Source: Thermoplasmata archaeon (GTDB lineage: Archaea; Thermoplasmatota; Thermoplasmata; Thermoplasmatales; Thermoplasmataceae). Taken from it: DNA of 15,958 bases. A model generated the notes under the pieces. That model had not been told where the DNA came from and made no database searches. It saw only the letters and a program-made list of their open reading frames with translations. The DNA lies in the NCBI GenBank assembly GCA_021811505.1, contig JAJZOM010000028.1:1-15958 (forward strand), given 5' to 3'. The first letter of the stretch is position 1; the number at the start of each line of letters is the position of its first letter. Positions 6,829-15,836 of the stretch are shown piece after piece. A program made the position numbers and the translations under genes.

Positions 6829-8712
6829 ATGGCCCTCACGGTTAGTCGAAAAACTGGAAACTTGTGGTGCATCGGAATAAATCTGCCTTCTACTGGCGAA
6901 GGAGACACGTTTTACCTTTCATGCTCTGAAAACTGCTTCAGTGAAGGAAACCTGAAATTCGAGCGTAGAGGAGTGGAAAGATCAATTGAAATCACAACGG
7001 GCTTCGGAAAATTCTCTTACCTGATTCTAAAGAATCAATATACCAGAATAGACGGAAATGGTAAAAAGGTAAGAAGCCGCAGATCTATTCATTTTGAACC
7101 CGAAGGTATAATCCACGAAATCGGAGGAAGAGAATTTATTTACCAAAATTCAGGCATTTCCCAGCTTGTTTTCACTCATGGAAAAGAATGTAAATACGAA
7201 ATCTCCTTTAAAGATGGTATAACTTTAATAAGAAAAGACATGAACGTGACATATGGCATGTATTTTGCAGATGTTTACTTTGTCAAAGGATCCGGAGATT
7301 ACAGCATAAACAGCGAAGGTAAAGTCAAAATCTACAGCCTATCCTCAAATATAAATCATAATTCCGGGGGGACGGGAATTATATATCACATTTTCCCTGA
7401 CAGGTTTTACAGGAGCGGGCAGAAACTTCCAAAGCTCCAAAAGTTTGGTACCAGGCCAAGCCGGGGAGATTTTTATGGCGGAAATATTAAAGGAATAATC
7501 GAAAAACTTGATTATATTCAATCACTCAACGTTGAATACCTCTATCTGAACCCCTTATTCAAGAGCCACTCGAACCACAGGTATGATGTGGACGACTATT
7601 TCGAGGTGGATTCACTTCTTGGATCCAAGAGAGACTTGAAAGTTCTAGTCAAAGAATGTCATAATAGGGGAATAAAAGTCATCCTTGACATGGTCTTCAA
7701 TCACACTTCAGTGTTTTTTCCGCCTTTTCAGGATGTGCTTGAAAATGGAAGGAAATCGAAGTACTTTGACTGGTATATATTTCACAGGGATGAATACAAG
7801 ATTTTCAACGGCCATTATGACCAGAAAAAAGAATCTGAGCCTCCGGCATATGAAACCTTCATGGGATACGGACTGATGCCTAAACTTAACACATATAATA
7901 CAGAAGTAATAGATTTTCTGAAAAAGGTTGTTGCTTACTATGTGACTGAATTTGACGTTGATGGTTTCAGGTATGACGTTGGTCACAGCATCCCCGAAAA
8001 CCTGATTGAAAAATTGAAAGTACACACAGCCACACTCAAGAAAGATATTTTGCATATAGGGGAGGCGTGGTGCCTGACCAGATCTCTTGTCAAACCCGAT
8101 TATTACGATTCACTTACAAACTATCATATAAGAAAATCAATCATAGATTTCGTGAACGGCAAGGAAACAATAGAGGGATTCTATTCCCATTATCTTGAGG
8201 AAATAGTGGCGTATTCCAAGTCAATAGACAAAATGATGAACATACTTGACTCCCACGATACTGTGAGAATATTGACAACCCTTCAATCAGATGAGGAGAA
8301 AATGAGGATTGCGTATCTCATTCTTCTAATGCTGAACGGCAAACCAACCATATATTATGGCGACGAAGTCGGACTCCTTGGCAATAGGGACCCAGATTGC
8401 AGAAGGACATTTCCGTGGGAAAGGACTGGATCTAATATTAACAAATTTTTCATAAGTATAACAGACCTGAGAAAAAGACTGCCTGAGATGAGGAGTGGGC
8501 TCTTATACGTGAAGAAAGTCTATGGTCATGACATGCTTGTTAAGATGGGGCCGGAACACTCTGTTGCACTCTTAATTCAGGGAAAGAATGAGGTGAAGAG
8601 TACTATCGATGAAGTGTTTCCTTCTGCTGAAATTCTCTTTCATGGAAATACCTTTGTACTTTTCGTTATGCGATCAGAAAATTTAATTGAATTTGAGAAA
8701 AGTCTCACCTGA
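6829..8712 (+). CDS. GH13 alpha-glucanase (cyclomaltodextrinase/neopullulanase-like), cytoplasmic
   Basis: Retaining alpha-1,4-glucan hydrolase of 627 residues. There is no signal peptide, so it should act in the cytoplasm on imported maltodextrins or cyclodextrins. Residues 1 to about 180 form an N-terminal, probably beta-sandwich region. The (beta/alpha)8 barrel starts near 184 (IIYHIFPDRFYRS). The conserved regions are present: region I DMVFNH (287-292), region II GFRYDV with nucleophile D383, region III HIGEAW with acid/base E412, and region IV LDSHDT with H476 and D477. KLDYIQSLNVEYLYLNPLF and SNHRYDVDDY are typical of the neopullulanase/maltogenic amylase/cyclomaltodextrinase group. Exact specificity cannot be assigned. 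The start at ATG 6829 fits the TATA element 25 nt upstream. Its last 30 bp overlap the convergent alpha-glucosidase gene. A T-rich stretch at about 8727-8741, inside that gene, could terminate its mRNA. Confidence 0.92.
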   Translation: MALTVSRKTGNLWCIGINLPSTGEGDTFYLSCSENCFSEGNLKFERRGVERSIEITTGFGKFSYLILKNQYTRIDGNGKKVRSRRSIHFEPEGIIHEIGGREFIYQNSGISQLVFTHGKECKYEISFKDGITLIRKDMNVTYGMYFADVYFVKGSGDYSINSEGKVKIYSLSSNINHNSGGTGIIYHIFPDRFYRSGQKLPKLQKFGTRPSRGDFYGGNIKGIIEKLDYIQSLNVEYLYLNPLFKSHSNHRYDVDDYFEVDSLLGSKRDLKVLVKECHNRGIKVILDMVFNHTSVFFPPFQDVLENGRKSKYFDWYIFHRDEYKIFNGHYDQKKESEPPAYETFMGYGLMPKLNTYNTEVIDFLKKVVAYYVTEFDVDGFRYDVGHSIPENLIEKLKVHTATLKKDILHIGEAWCLTRSLVKPDYYDSLTNYHIRKSIIDFVNGKETIEGFYSHYLEEIVAYSKSIDKMMNILDSHDTVRILTTLQSDEEKMRIAYLILLMLNGKPTIYYGDEVGLLGNRDPDCRRTFPWERTGSNINKFFISITDLRKRLPEMRSGLLYVKKVYGHDMLVKMGPEHSVALLIQGKNEVKSTIDEVFPSAEILFHGNTFVLFVMRSENLIEFEKSLT

Positions 8713-11079
8713 TAAAAGAGAAATGGTATTTTCTTTTTTGTTGATCATTGCTTTCTTATTTTCAACATTTTTTATCTTGATTCCATGAAACTTGAAAACC
8801 AGGTATTCCGGGCTCTCAAAACCACCGTCAATTTTAGTTATATCTAACCTGAAACCCTCTTTACTTTTAACGCATGAAAAACGAAATTCAACAGATCTTG
8901 GATCTTTCCTGCCGTCATCGATATAAAGTGAACCGCTGCAACTATCTGAAATATAAACATGCAGAATCATCCTGCCATCCTGTAAGAGAGGTAAAATTGA
9001 ACCTGCTTTCACAAAAACAGGTATTTCATCCTCCTTCAGTTTCATTTTAACTATGCCTTCAAACTGGGTTTTGTCCCAAAAGTTAAACCATCTACCCGAT
9101 GGAAGCATGATAACTGCATCCCTCTGATTCTTGGTCAAGACTGGTGCTATAAACATACTGTTTCCGAGCATAAAAACGCCATCTGCTGAAGGATCGTAGG
9201 ATGGATCTATCCATGAAACAGGTCTGACCAGGGGGTGACCAGTTTTATGTGCCTCGTAGCTTAATGCGTAAAGGTAAGGGAAAAGTGAATATCTCAAATC
9301 AAGAAACTTTCTAAAAATATCAAGGTATTTCTTTCCAAACAGCCATGGCTCCCTCATCCTTGTACCTTTCGATGAATGTACCCTGAAAAATGGGAGGAAT
9401 GTGGCCATCTGGAACCATCTCAGGAAAAGATCATCACTTGGGTTTCCAGAAAAACCACCAACGTCAACTCCGGCGAACTGAATTCCTGACAGGCCCATAT
9501 TCAATATTGTTGATATCGTTGAGTGCATTTCAGCCCATGTGCTCGCTGTATCCCCCGTCCAGACAAACGCATACCTCTGTATACCGGCCCATCCCGATCT
9601 GGAAAGGATAAACGGCCGTTCCTCTGGCTTTAACGACAGAATGCCCTCGTAACCTGACTTTGCCATAAAAAGTCCGTATAAGTTATGGGTTGATAGATGA
9701 TCACCTAAGCCTAAACGTGCGCTGTCTGGGAGAGAGTTATCTCCCCAGAGAGTAAATGCTGCTGGCTCATTCATATCATGCCAGAAGCCGGATATTCCAT
9801 TTTCAAAGTAGAATTTGTATTTCCCGCCCCACCATTTCTGCGTATCGTTCTTGGTGAAATCAGGAAAGGCCGACATACCAGCCCATACTGGAGCATATAA
9901 TATATTTCCATCTGGGGCATTGATGAAGTATCCGTTTTCGAGCCCCTCCCTATACATTTCAAATCCAGGGTCAAATTTTACAGCAGGATCAATTATTGTA
10001 ACCAGCTTTACGCCATCTTTAAGAAGCCTGTCTGCAAGTTTCCTGATCTCCCTAAATCTTTCCTGGTCAAAGGAAAATATCCTGTATCCATTCATGTAAT
10101 CAATATCAAGGTGTATTGCTGATAAGGGCAATCTATTCTTTACAAAATTCTCGTGGATTGCGGATACCTCTTCAACACTCATGTAACTATACCTGGACTG
10201 GTGGAACCCAAGTGACCATTGAGGTGGAATAGGCGGTAAACCGGATAACATGGAATACTTCTCTACCAAATCCCTTATATCACCAAAACCAATGTAATAG
10301 TCAAGCCCTCCAGATGCAAACTCCACCTTAATTTCTTCAGTTTGAGAATAGCACAGGTCGAACTCGGCTCTTGACGGATTGTCATAAAGGATAAAATATC
10401 CAATATCAGCAGATATGTCAATGTAAAATGGTATGCTCAGATACAACGGATCGTCTCCCGGGCCATACAATCCATTTGCATCATGATTCCAGATTAGGGA
10501 CTTTGTGCCCCGAAGATTCATACCCAAAGCTTTTTCGCCTAGCCCGTGTAAAACAGAATCCACTCTGATTCTAGAATACTGGACAATACGATGCCTTCCG
10601 AACGATGGCGGCAGATCTTTCCTGATAAGTTTATCGTGCTTTTTGAAATTAATTGTACCATCTTTTTCAACTTCAATTGTCAGATCATCTATCTTTACAT
10701 CTGCAAAATCTTTTTTCAACGAAAAAGATAGATCATCATCATATTCAGGTAGTTCTGATAGTAATGTATCGATCGCGTTAGGCTTCCAGGTAATGTTAAT
10801 AATACCATACTTCAGTATTTTTATGGATAGATCAATGCCGGAAAACTTAACAATTAACGTTTTTCCATTTCTTACAGAGCCAATCATGCTTTTAGGTGAT
10901 TTCAAACGCTCATCGGGTAAAGAATACTTTTTATCGTAGAGATCTCTGGCAAGTGTAAATTGCAAGGAATCTGTAGCAGTATCATCTCCAAACAAATCCT
11001 CGAAAAGCTTGATCCTTTTGATTAAATCCAGAGTTTCACCCTTTAGGCGGTATTCCAATTTTTTTAAAAAACTATGCAA
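8683..11079 (-). CDS. GH31 alpha-glucosidase, cytoplasmic
   Basis: Exo-acting retaining alpha-glucosidase of 798 residues that releases glucose from maltose and maltodextrins; with the GH13 enzyme it completes their breakdown in the cytoplasm (no signal peptide). An N-terminal beta-sandwich (to about residue 280) precedes the barrel, which starts near IPPQWSLGFHQSRYSY. The nucleophile is D435 in WHDMNEP and the acid/base is D510 in WTGDT. FFRVHSSKGTRMREPW is the usual conserved block of the family, and beta domains follow. The motifs match alpha-glucosidases rather than alpha-xylosidases. It is longer than many archaeal MalA-type enzymes. The only start in frame before residue 60 that keeps the full N-terminus is TTG at 11079; there is no Shine-Dalgarno sequence, and TTG at 11058 is an alternative. 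The gene is divergent from the thermopsin gene and overlaps the GH13 gene at its 3' end. Confidence 0.93.
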   Translation of the reverse strand: MHSFLKKLEYRLKGETLDLIKRIKLFEDLFGDDTATDSLQFTLARDLYDKKYSLPDERLKSPKSMIGSVRNGKTLIVKFSGIDLSIKILKYGIINITWKPNAIDTLLSELPEYDDDLSFSLKKDFADVKIDDLTIEVEKDGTINFKKHDKLIRKDLPPSFGRHRIVQYSRIRVDSVLHGLGEKALGMNLRGTKSLIWNHDANGLYGPGDDPLYLSIPFYIDISADIGYFILYDNPSRAEFDLCYSQTEEIKVEFASGGLDYYIGFGDIRDLVEKYSMLSGLPPIPPQWSLGFHQSRYSYMSVEEVSAIHENFVKNRLPLSAIHLDIDYMNGYRIFSFDQERFREIRKLADRLLKDGVKLVTIIDPAVKFDPGFEMYREGLENGYFINAPDGNILYAPVWAGMSAFPDFTKNDTQKWWGGKYKFYFENGISGFWHDMNEPAAFTLWGDNSLPDSARLGLGDHLSTHNLYGLFMAKSGYEGILSLKPEERPFILSRSGWAGIQRYAFVWTGDTASTWAEMHSTISTILNMGLSGIQFAGVDVGGFSGNPSDDLFLRWFQMATFLPFFRVHSSKGTRMREPWLFGKKYLDIFRKFLDLRYSLFPYLYALSYEAHKTGHPLVRPVSWIDPSYDPSADGVFMLGNSMFIAPVLTKNQRDAVIMLPSGRWFNFWDKTQFEGIVKMKLKEDEIPVFVKAGSILPLLQDGRMILHVYISDSCSGSLYIDDGRKDPRSVEFRFSCVKSKEGFRLDITKIDGGFESPEYLVFKFHGIKIKNVENKKAMINKKENTISLLSGETFLKFN

Positions 11080-11104
11080 TGATTGGTTTTTAAGGGAGTA
11101 TTAG

Positions 11105-11113
11105 GATATTAAG
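11105..11113 (-). promoter_or_regulatory. Putative promoter of the GH31 gene
   Basis: CTTAATATC on the minus strand is TATA-like, centred near 11109. It predicts a transcript start near 11083, about 4 nt before the TTG at 11079. A second AT-rich element (CTTAAAAAC, about 11086-11094) would instead place the start near 11064, just before the TTG at 11058. Which is used decides the N-terminus. Confidence 0.35.
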
Positions 11114-11199
11114 AAACGTTCTCTTTCGTTGATCACTGACCATTTCAGAGGAGGGTTGAGGGTGGTTTATCAAAATTGATGTCGAAAAAACTGGTAACT

Positions 11200-11209
11200 A
11201 ATTTATACA
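11200..11209 (+). promoter_or_regulatory. Promoter of the thermopsin gene
   Basis: TTTATACA at 11202-11209, preceded by GGTAACTAA, is a good archaeal TATA-like element. Its centre is 31 nt upstream of the ATG at 11237, so the leader would be only about 5 nt. There is no Shine-Dalgarno sequence at the ATG. Confidence 0.55.
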
Positions 11210-11236
11210 TGCAAGGGATCGCATCATGAGCTCACA

Positions 11237-14200
11237 ATGAATAAAAAAATAGTTTTGTCTATTTTAGTAGCCGTATTAATGGCTTCGTCTGGAATGATAG
11301 TACTTTTCAATGCGTCGAATTCGCCAAATCAATTACCTGCGCAACCTGCATTTTCCCACAGCAACAAAATTAGCCCACCCAAAAGCTCAAGTTTAACCGA
11401 CGTTTCTAAATCTGCTAATTCATCACCCACTGTTAATTCGAAACTCAAGCAGGCAATCGAAAAACAGGTCTTGAACAATGTTAAAGCGGAAGGTCTTCCT
11501 CTGCATGATGTTTACCTACCAGATTTTATGTCGCAATCCACAACTGTTGACAATCATGTGACCCTGGGTTATATTTCCAGTCCGGCACCAATGGGTATTG
11601 CTGACTACGGTCTTATGAATCAGTCCGGAAGCATTGTCACATACAACTACACTACACCAAGCTTTATGGCTTCTGTTACGATAAATAACTTTTCTGACCT
11701 GAATGTGATTAATGGTGAACCGCAGTCTGTCTCAATCCAGTTGAATGCGATTCTGAATAATGTTGCATTGTTCGGAAATTCATCCTATAACTTCTGGACG
11801 CAGAATGTCATTTTCTTCAGTCCAAGAACCAGCACCGTCAGTTTTATTGACAACGTGTGGAACTTCAGTAATCCACAGACTACCATGACGGTCAATGCCA
11901 TAAACTACTCCAGTGCTCAGGCCAACGGCCTAGGACAAACAACAACTCAATTACACTTTGGTTGCAGCTTGCCATTTTCAGTAAAAATGCCATTCACTGT
12001 TAATGTTTACCTCAACACTTCTCTGGAGCAGGGTCGTACAACTGTCTGGTACAATTATTCCATTCCGCAGGATAATGTTGCCGGTACCTATGATGAAGTC
12101 ATATTCAACTCAACATATGGCCAGTCCTCTTCCTACAGTGCTCCAACACCGCATTATTTTGTAAGTGGTTCTCGGGTGGAAGAGCCAGTTGGATTGCCAT
12201 ATGATGCTGAAATCTCAATGGGTGGTCCTGGTGGTGGCTCAAACGCGATGATATCGAAAATAAATGCCACAGAGCACCTGATGTATATGAACCCAAACGG
12301 TCATTACAATCCTGTAAAGGCCGCTTATGATGCCGGTTCCCAGACAGGTGAGACTTCAGTTGGTGTTGACGTTTCGTATTCAGGAACTACTGCATACCTG
12401 AACAGCGGTCCTTCTTTGGTTTATGGTCTATGGAATAATACACACAGCCAGACTAACTACAAAGTCAACTTTGAGCAGCCAGCAATAAGTGAAGCATCCA
12501 TTTCCTTTACTGGAAATGTAGCTTCAGATTTTGCAGGTCATCTACTATATCACCAGACCGGCACGACTGGGTACGGAAGCAGTAATAACATCACTAATTT
12601 CTACGTCTCCTATAATGCCACAGATCTGTTTATAGGATTACAGGAGGTAGTATCTGGCAATTCAATTGTCATCTATATGTTCAACAATTCAAATTCTGGT
12701 TATGGAGCAACTAATATGACCGATTACAGTGGGTGGGGAATAGGGGATCAAGTTCTCTCTATGCCAGTCAATGAGGTCTTCACTGCTTATTACAACAGTA
12801 GTGGTGTTGTCACTTCAGGTAAAAGTAAACTATGCGAGATAAATTCGCTGGACACTGCTTCGACATCCGCTATTTCAAGTGCTCCCCTCTCTTATACATT
12901 AAACACCAATGCAACTAACGATACTACTGAAATTGCTATCCCGTTGAGTGAGATTATGCCTGCTTACATGTCAGGCGTACCTGATATGAGTTTTGCAGCC
13001 TTCATTATTGGTGGTACTTCATCTGGATCCCTGAATACTTATGTTGGCACGGGTGTTCCTTACAAGCAGGTAAATATATACCCCAGCAATACCTACCCGT
13101 TCAACATTGTTAATTACGTGAACACTCTGGAGCCCCTTTCGTCTACCCCATTTTTATTTGTTCAAAGTAATACGACATTAGCTAATTTGCTTCAATACGG
13201 TTGGTCACCCTCATCATCGTTTACGCTACCTACAGCTAACTACCAGTTCCAGGCTTTAATGAATAATTACAATAACGTCAGTGGAATCATTACAGGTCCA
13301 GCAAAAACCATAGTGATGGTTTCTAACCAAAGCATGGGCATTTATACACCAATTCTGCTGGATGGTAATGCTGCAGTAGCAAGTGCCTCTGTAGAGGGAA
13401 ATGGCTCAAGTGATAATCCTTATATTATAATCGCGTACTCCAGCGGACTGAATCCAATATTCGGTCAGTTCAACGATTTTACATTTCCGGTGTTTTTCGG
13501 TGTATCATTGGCCAACACCAACGTAAGCACTGAAATTATAGGTTACAATATGCTATATGCTTACGCAGGCTATTGGCTTCTTGACATTAACTTCCTGAAC
13601 GAAGTGTATGGCGCAAATCTGTTCACATTCAACTCTCTCCCAATGGAAGTATACAACTCATCTAACGTTACAATTTTTGAAGGAACCTTCGAAACCTGGT
13701 CTTCTTTCTTAACATTTTCAGGCTATTCGTTGTATTTGTGGAATTCTACCAATATAATGGTAACTGAAAACGAATTTAAAGTTTTAGGAATTGGAATGTT
13801 CGTATACAATCCATTGAATCAGAATGCTAACATAACTGTTTTCAGCAACTACTTCGAGGGATTAAATTATTTATGTTTCTATTCTGAGAAATTTAGTATT
13901 AGTCAGATGTTTGCTTTTGATTCAAGCTTCGATTCCGGTGTAGCTCAGATCGGCTTATATATGTCAAGTGGAGGGAACACTATTTATCACAATTACTTCC
14001 TGACTCAGACTCCTGTCTGCAGTCCAGAGATTAGTTACTATACTGGTAAAGCAGCTGCATATTCTGATTCCTGGAACAACGCTACAACTGGCAATGCATA
14101 CTGGAATTTCAACGGAAGTGTGCCTTTCAATGAATCTGGTGATATAGCAAGTGGTTCTGATCACCATCCAAACTCATTTGTATCCGGAGATAACATAACA

Positions 14201-15697
14201 TTTACGACCGGTATGTCAGACCCACCGCTCAACATATCTATAGGCGGACTTGTTGCTGCAAGCAATAGAAACATAACACTGGACAATACTTTTATTCAGA
14301 ACGATACTACTTATGAATATTATGCAGTTTATACAAAGAACGGCGAACAGGTAAGCGGGCATGCTTCATTAACAACACCCAAGGCTTTGGGAAATGTAAG
14401 TGTCAATCTGTCAAAGGTATTGCTCACTAATACATTGGTATTCTCCGAATCAGGACTTGCATCAGGAACAACTTGGTCAGTCAACGTATCAGGGCAAACA
14501 TATACCAGCACTTCTTCTTCCATAACTATCCAGTTGCCAGATGGTGTGTATTACTACAACATATCTCAGGTGTCTGGTTTCACAGTTATCCCTGAAAGCG
14601 GTTCAATCAATCTGACACAGTATGCACTGGTTAATGTCCAGTATCTTGAAAACTACACACTTACCTTCAAAGAAACCGGCCTACCCTCCGGAACTAACTG
14701 GACTGTTGATTTAAACAACGTTAATTATACATCCAGCACTTCCAAGTTGATAACTGTAACAAATGGATCTTATTCCTACATGGTCACAACTGCCCTTGGT
14801 TTCACGGCTGTAACAAATGCCTCAGGAACCTTGACCATCAACGGTTCTTCAATGACTGTTAATGTTCTATTCAACGAAACATTTAAAACAACATTCACAG
14901 AAACAGGACTTCCATCGGGAGCTGTATGGTACGTTAACATAACCGGAATGGCATCTTCAGGCCCCGTAAACAAGACATCATACTCCGTTTATTTATTAAA
15001 TGGGACATTCTCATACGCAATTGCAACTCCGGACAAGATATATGAACCATCGCCTATCACTTCTTCTGTAAAAGTTAATGCGACTTCACAAACTGTAAAT
15101 ATTAAGTTTACCGAACTTACTTACAAGGTTACATTCACAGAAACAGGACTTCCATCAGGAACAGAGTGGTTTGTTAACCTGAGTAATGGAAAATCCTTCA
15201 ACTCAACAACGTCAACAATTTCTTTCTATGAACCAAACGGTTCATATTCCTATACACTTGGAAGCAGCAACTTCAACTATGGAAATTCATCTTCTCTTTC
15301 ATTTACAGTAAAAGGCGCAAGCGTTTCAGTCAATGTTAACATACCTTTACTTACATACACTGTCACACTCACAGAGAAAGGCCTCCCGTCGGGTGCCACC
15401 TGGTATGTAAATGTAACCGGCCCAATGAACGTGACTCTCAAGACTACTGCGGGCTCTGCAAATCTCACTGGTCTGCCTAATGGTCAGTATAGTTATACTG
15501 TGGCATCTGCGGGCTATACTTCAAGGTCTGGTAACTTCACAGTGCATGGAAACGATCTTTCACTTTCTGTGACGCTCTCAAAGGCTCCAGTTGTTACTAA
15601 AATCAACTATGACCTCGTCTACGGGCTTATAGCGGTTATAATTGCAACTGTCATCGTAGCTGCGGTTGTCCTTGTTATGATGAGCAGGAAGAAGTAA
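11237..15697 (+). CDS. Giant multi-domain thermopsin (peptidase family A5), surface-anchored
   Basis: Predicted extracellular acid protease of 1486 residues. A signal peptide or N-terminal helix (about 5-25) is followed by a Ser/Pro-rich, Lys-containing pro-like region (28-108). The thermopsin domain spans about 110-400: SSPAPMGIADYGL (114-126), WTQNVIFFSP, FIDNVWNFS, SMGGPGGGSNAMI and a final YGLWN. Its size alone equals a complete classical thermopsin. Residues about 415-625 look like an extra beta-sandwich (FYVSYNATDLFIGLQE and a terminal EIAIPLSEI, as in DOMON- or glucodextranase C-type sugar-binding domains). Residues about 690-980 look like a parallel beta-helix of the NosD/pectate-lyase style (NTIYHNYFLT, SGDIASGSDHHP). 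Five ETGLPSG repeats (1069 to about 1452) and a C-terminal helix (about 1461-1482) with RKK end the protein. About 60 N-x-S/T sequons indicate heavy glycosylation. The catalytic residues of family A5 are not something I can name. Confidence 0.88.
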   Translation: MNKKIVLSILVAVLMASSGMIVLFNASNSPNQLPAQPAFSHSNKISPPKSSSLTDVSKSANSSPTVNSKLKQAIEKQVLNNVKAEGLPLHDVYLPDFMSQSTTVDNHVTLGYISSPAPMGIADYGLMNQSGSIVTYNYTTPSFMASVTINNFSDLNVINGEPQSVSIQLNAILNNVALFGNSSYNFWTQNVIFFSPRTSTVSFIDNVWNFSNPQTTMTVNAINYSSAQANGLGQTTTQLHFGCSLPFSVKMPFTVNVYLNTSLEQGRTTVWYNYSIPQDNVAGTYDEVIFNSTYGQSSSYSAPTPHYFVSGSRVEEPVGLPYDAEISMGGPGGGSNAMISKINATEHLMYMNPNGHYNPVKAAYDAGSQTGETSVGVDVSYSGTTAYLNSGPSLVYGLWNNTHSQTNYKVNFEQPAISEASISFTGNVASDFAGHLLYHQTGTTGYGSSNNITNFYVSYNATDLFIGLQEVVSGNSIVIYMFNNSNSGYGATNMTDYSGWGIGDQVLSMPVNEVFTAYYNSSGVVTSGKSKLCEINSLDTASTSAISSAPLSYTLNTNATNDTTEIAIPLSEIMPAYMSGVPDMSFAAFIIGGTSSGSLNTYVGTGVPYKQVNIYPSNTYPFNIVNYVNTLEPLSSTPFLFVQSNTTLANLLQYGWSPSSSFTLPTANYQFQALMNNYNNVSGIITGPAKTIVMVSNQSMGIYTPILLDGNAAVASASVEGNGSSDNPYIIIAYSSGLNPIFGQFNDFTFPVFFGVSLANTNVSTEIIGYNMLYAYAGYWLLDINFLNEVYGANLFTFNSLPMEVYNSSNVTIFEGTFETWSSFLTFSGYSLYLWNSTNIMVTENEFKVLGIGMFVYNPLNQNANITVFSNYFEGLNYLCFYSEKFSISQMFAFDSSFDSGVAQIGLYMSSGGNTIYHNYFLTQTPVCSPEISYYTGKAAAYSDSWNNATTGNAYWNFNGSVPFNESGDIASGSDHHPNSFVSGDNITFTTGMSDPPLNISIGGLVAASNRNITLDNTFIQNDTTYEYYAVYTKNGEQVSGHASLTTPKALGNVSVNLSKVLLTNTLVFSESGLASGTTWSVNVSGQTYTSTSSSITIQLPDGVYYYNISQVSGFTVIPESGSINLTQYALVNVQYLENYTLTFKETGLPSGTNWTVDLNNVNYTSSTSKLITVTNGSYSYMVTTALGFTAVTNASGTLTINGSSMTVNVLFNETFKTTFTETGLPSGAVWYVNITGMASSGPVNKTSYSVYLLNGTFSYAIATPDKIYEPSPITSSVKVNATSQTVNIKFTELTYKVTFTETGLPSGTEWFVNLSNGKSFNSTTSTISFYEPNGSYSYTLGSSNFNYGNSSSLSFTVKGASVSVNVNIPLLTYTVTLTEKGLPSGATWYVNVTGPMNVTLKTTAGSANLTGLPNGQYSYTVASAGYTSRSGNFTVHGNDLSLSVTLSKAPVVTKINYDLVYGLIAVIIATVIVAAVVLVMMSRKK
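14435..15591 (+). repeat. Five tandem ETGLPSG-type beta-domain repeats in the thermopsin
   Basis: Units begin FSESGLASG, FKETGLPSG, FTETGLPSG, FTETGLPSG and LTEKGLPSG, each followed by a short TxWxVN-type strand. Their first residues fall at 14441, 14666, 14894, 15134 and 15368, giving spacings of 75, 76, 80 and 78 residues. Each unit carries a GxYxY-type strand near its middle (PDGVYYYNI, TNGSYSYMV, LNGTFSYAI, PNGSYSYTL, PNGQYSYTV). These are likely Ig/FN3-like stalk domains that raise the protease above the membrane. The motif is common in surface proteins of Thermoplasmata and other acidophilic archaea. Confidence 0.9.
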
Positions 15698-15720
15698 TCT
15701 TTTAAAATATATTATCTGAT

Positions 15721-15762
15721 GATGGAACATTTCCATCTTTTCAATTTTTTTAGAAATTTTTT
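15721..15762 (+). terminator. Intrinsic-type terminator after the thermopsin gene
   Basis: GATGGAA and TTCCATC (15721-15727 and 15731-15737) form a perfect 7-bp stem with a 3-nt loop. T-runs of 4, 7 and 6 follow, up to 15762. The hairpin starts 24 bp after the stop codon. Archaeal termination needs only the T-runs, so the hairpin may serve 3'-end stability. Confidence 0.6.
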
Positions 15763-15836
15763 GTCTTTAGTTCTCATGTAAAAGAGTATGACTCTGCATT
15801 ATAATTGAAATCTGATTAAATTAAAATTGTGTCACT

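Noticed and set aside
10505..10939. Open frame of 144 codons on the plus strand inside the GH31 gene
   Set aside because: Antisense shadow of conserved GH31 coding sequence, with Ser/Leu-rich low-information composition.
11149..11178. Strong AGGAGG-like sequence upstream of the thermopsin
   Set aside because: No start codon at usable distance opens more than a few codons; the following TTG/GTG frame ends within eight codons.
14435..15591. Regular repeats that might suggest a CRISPR-like array
   Set aside because: The repeats are in frame, diverged at the DNA level and encode ETGLPSG protein units; spacers are not unique sequences.
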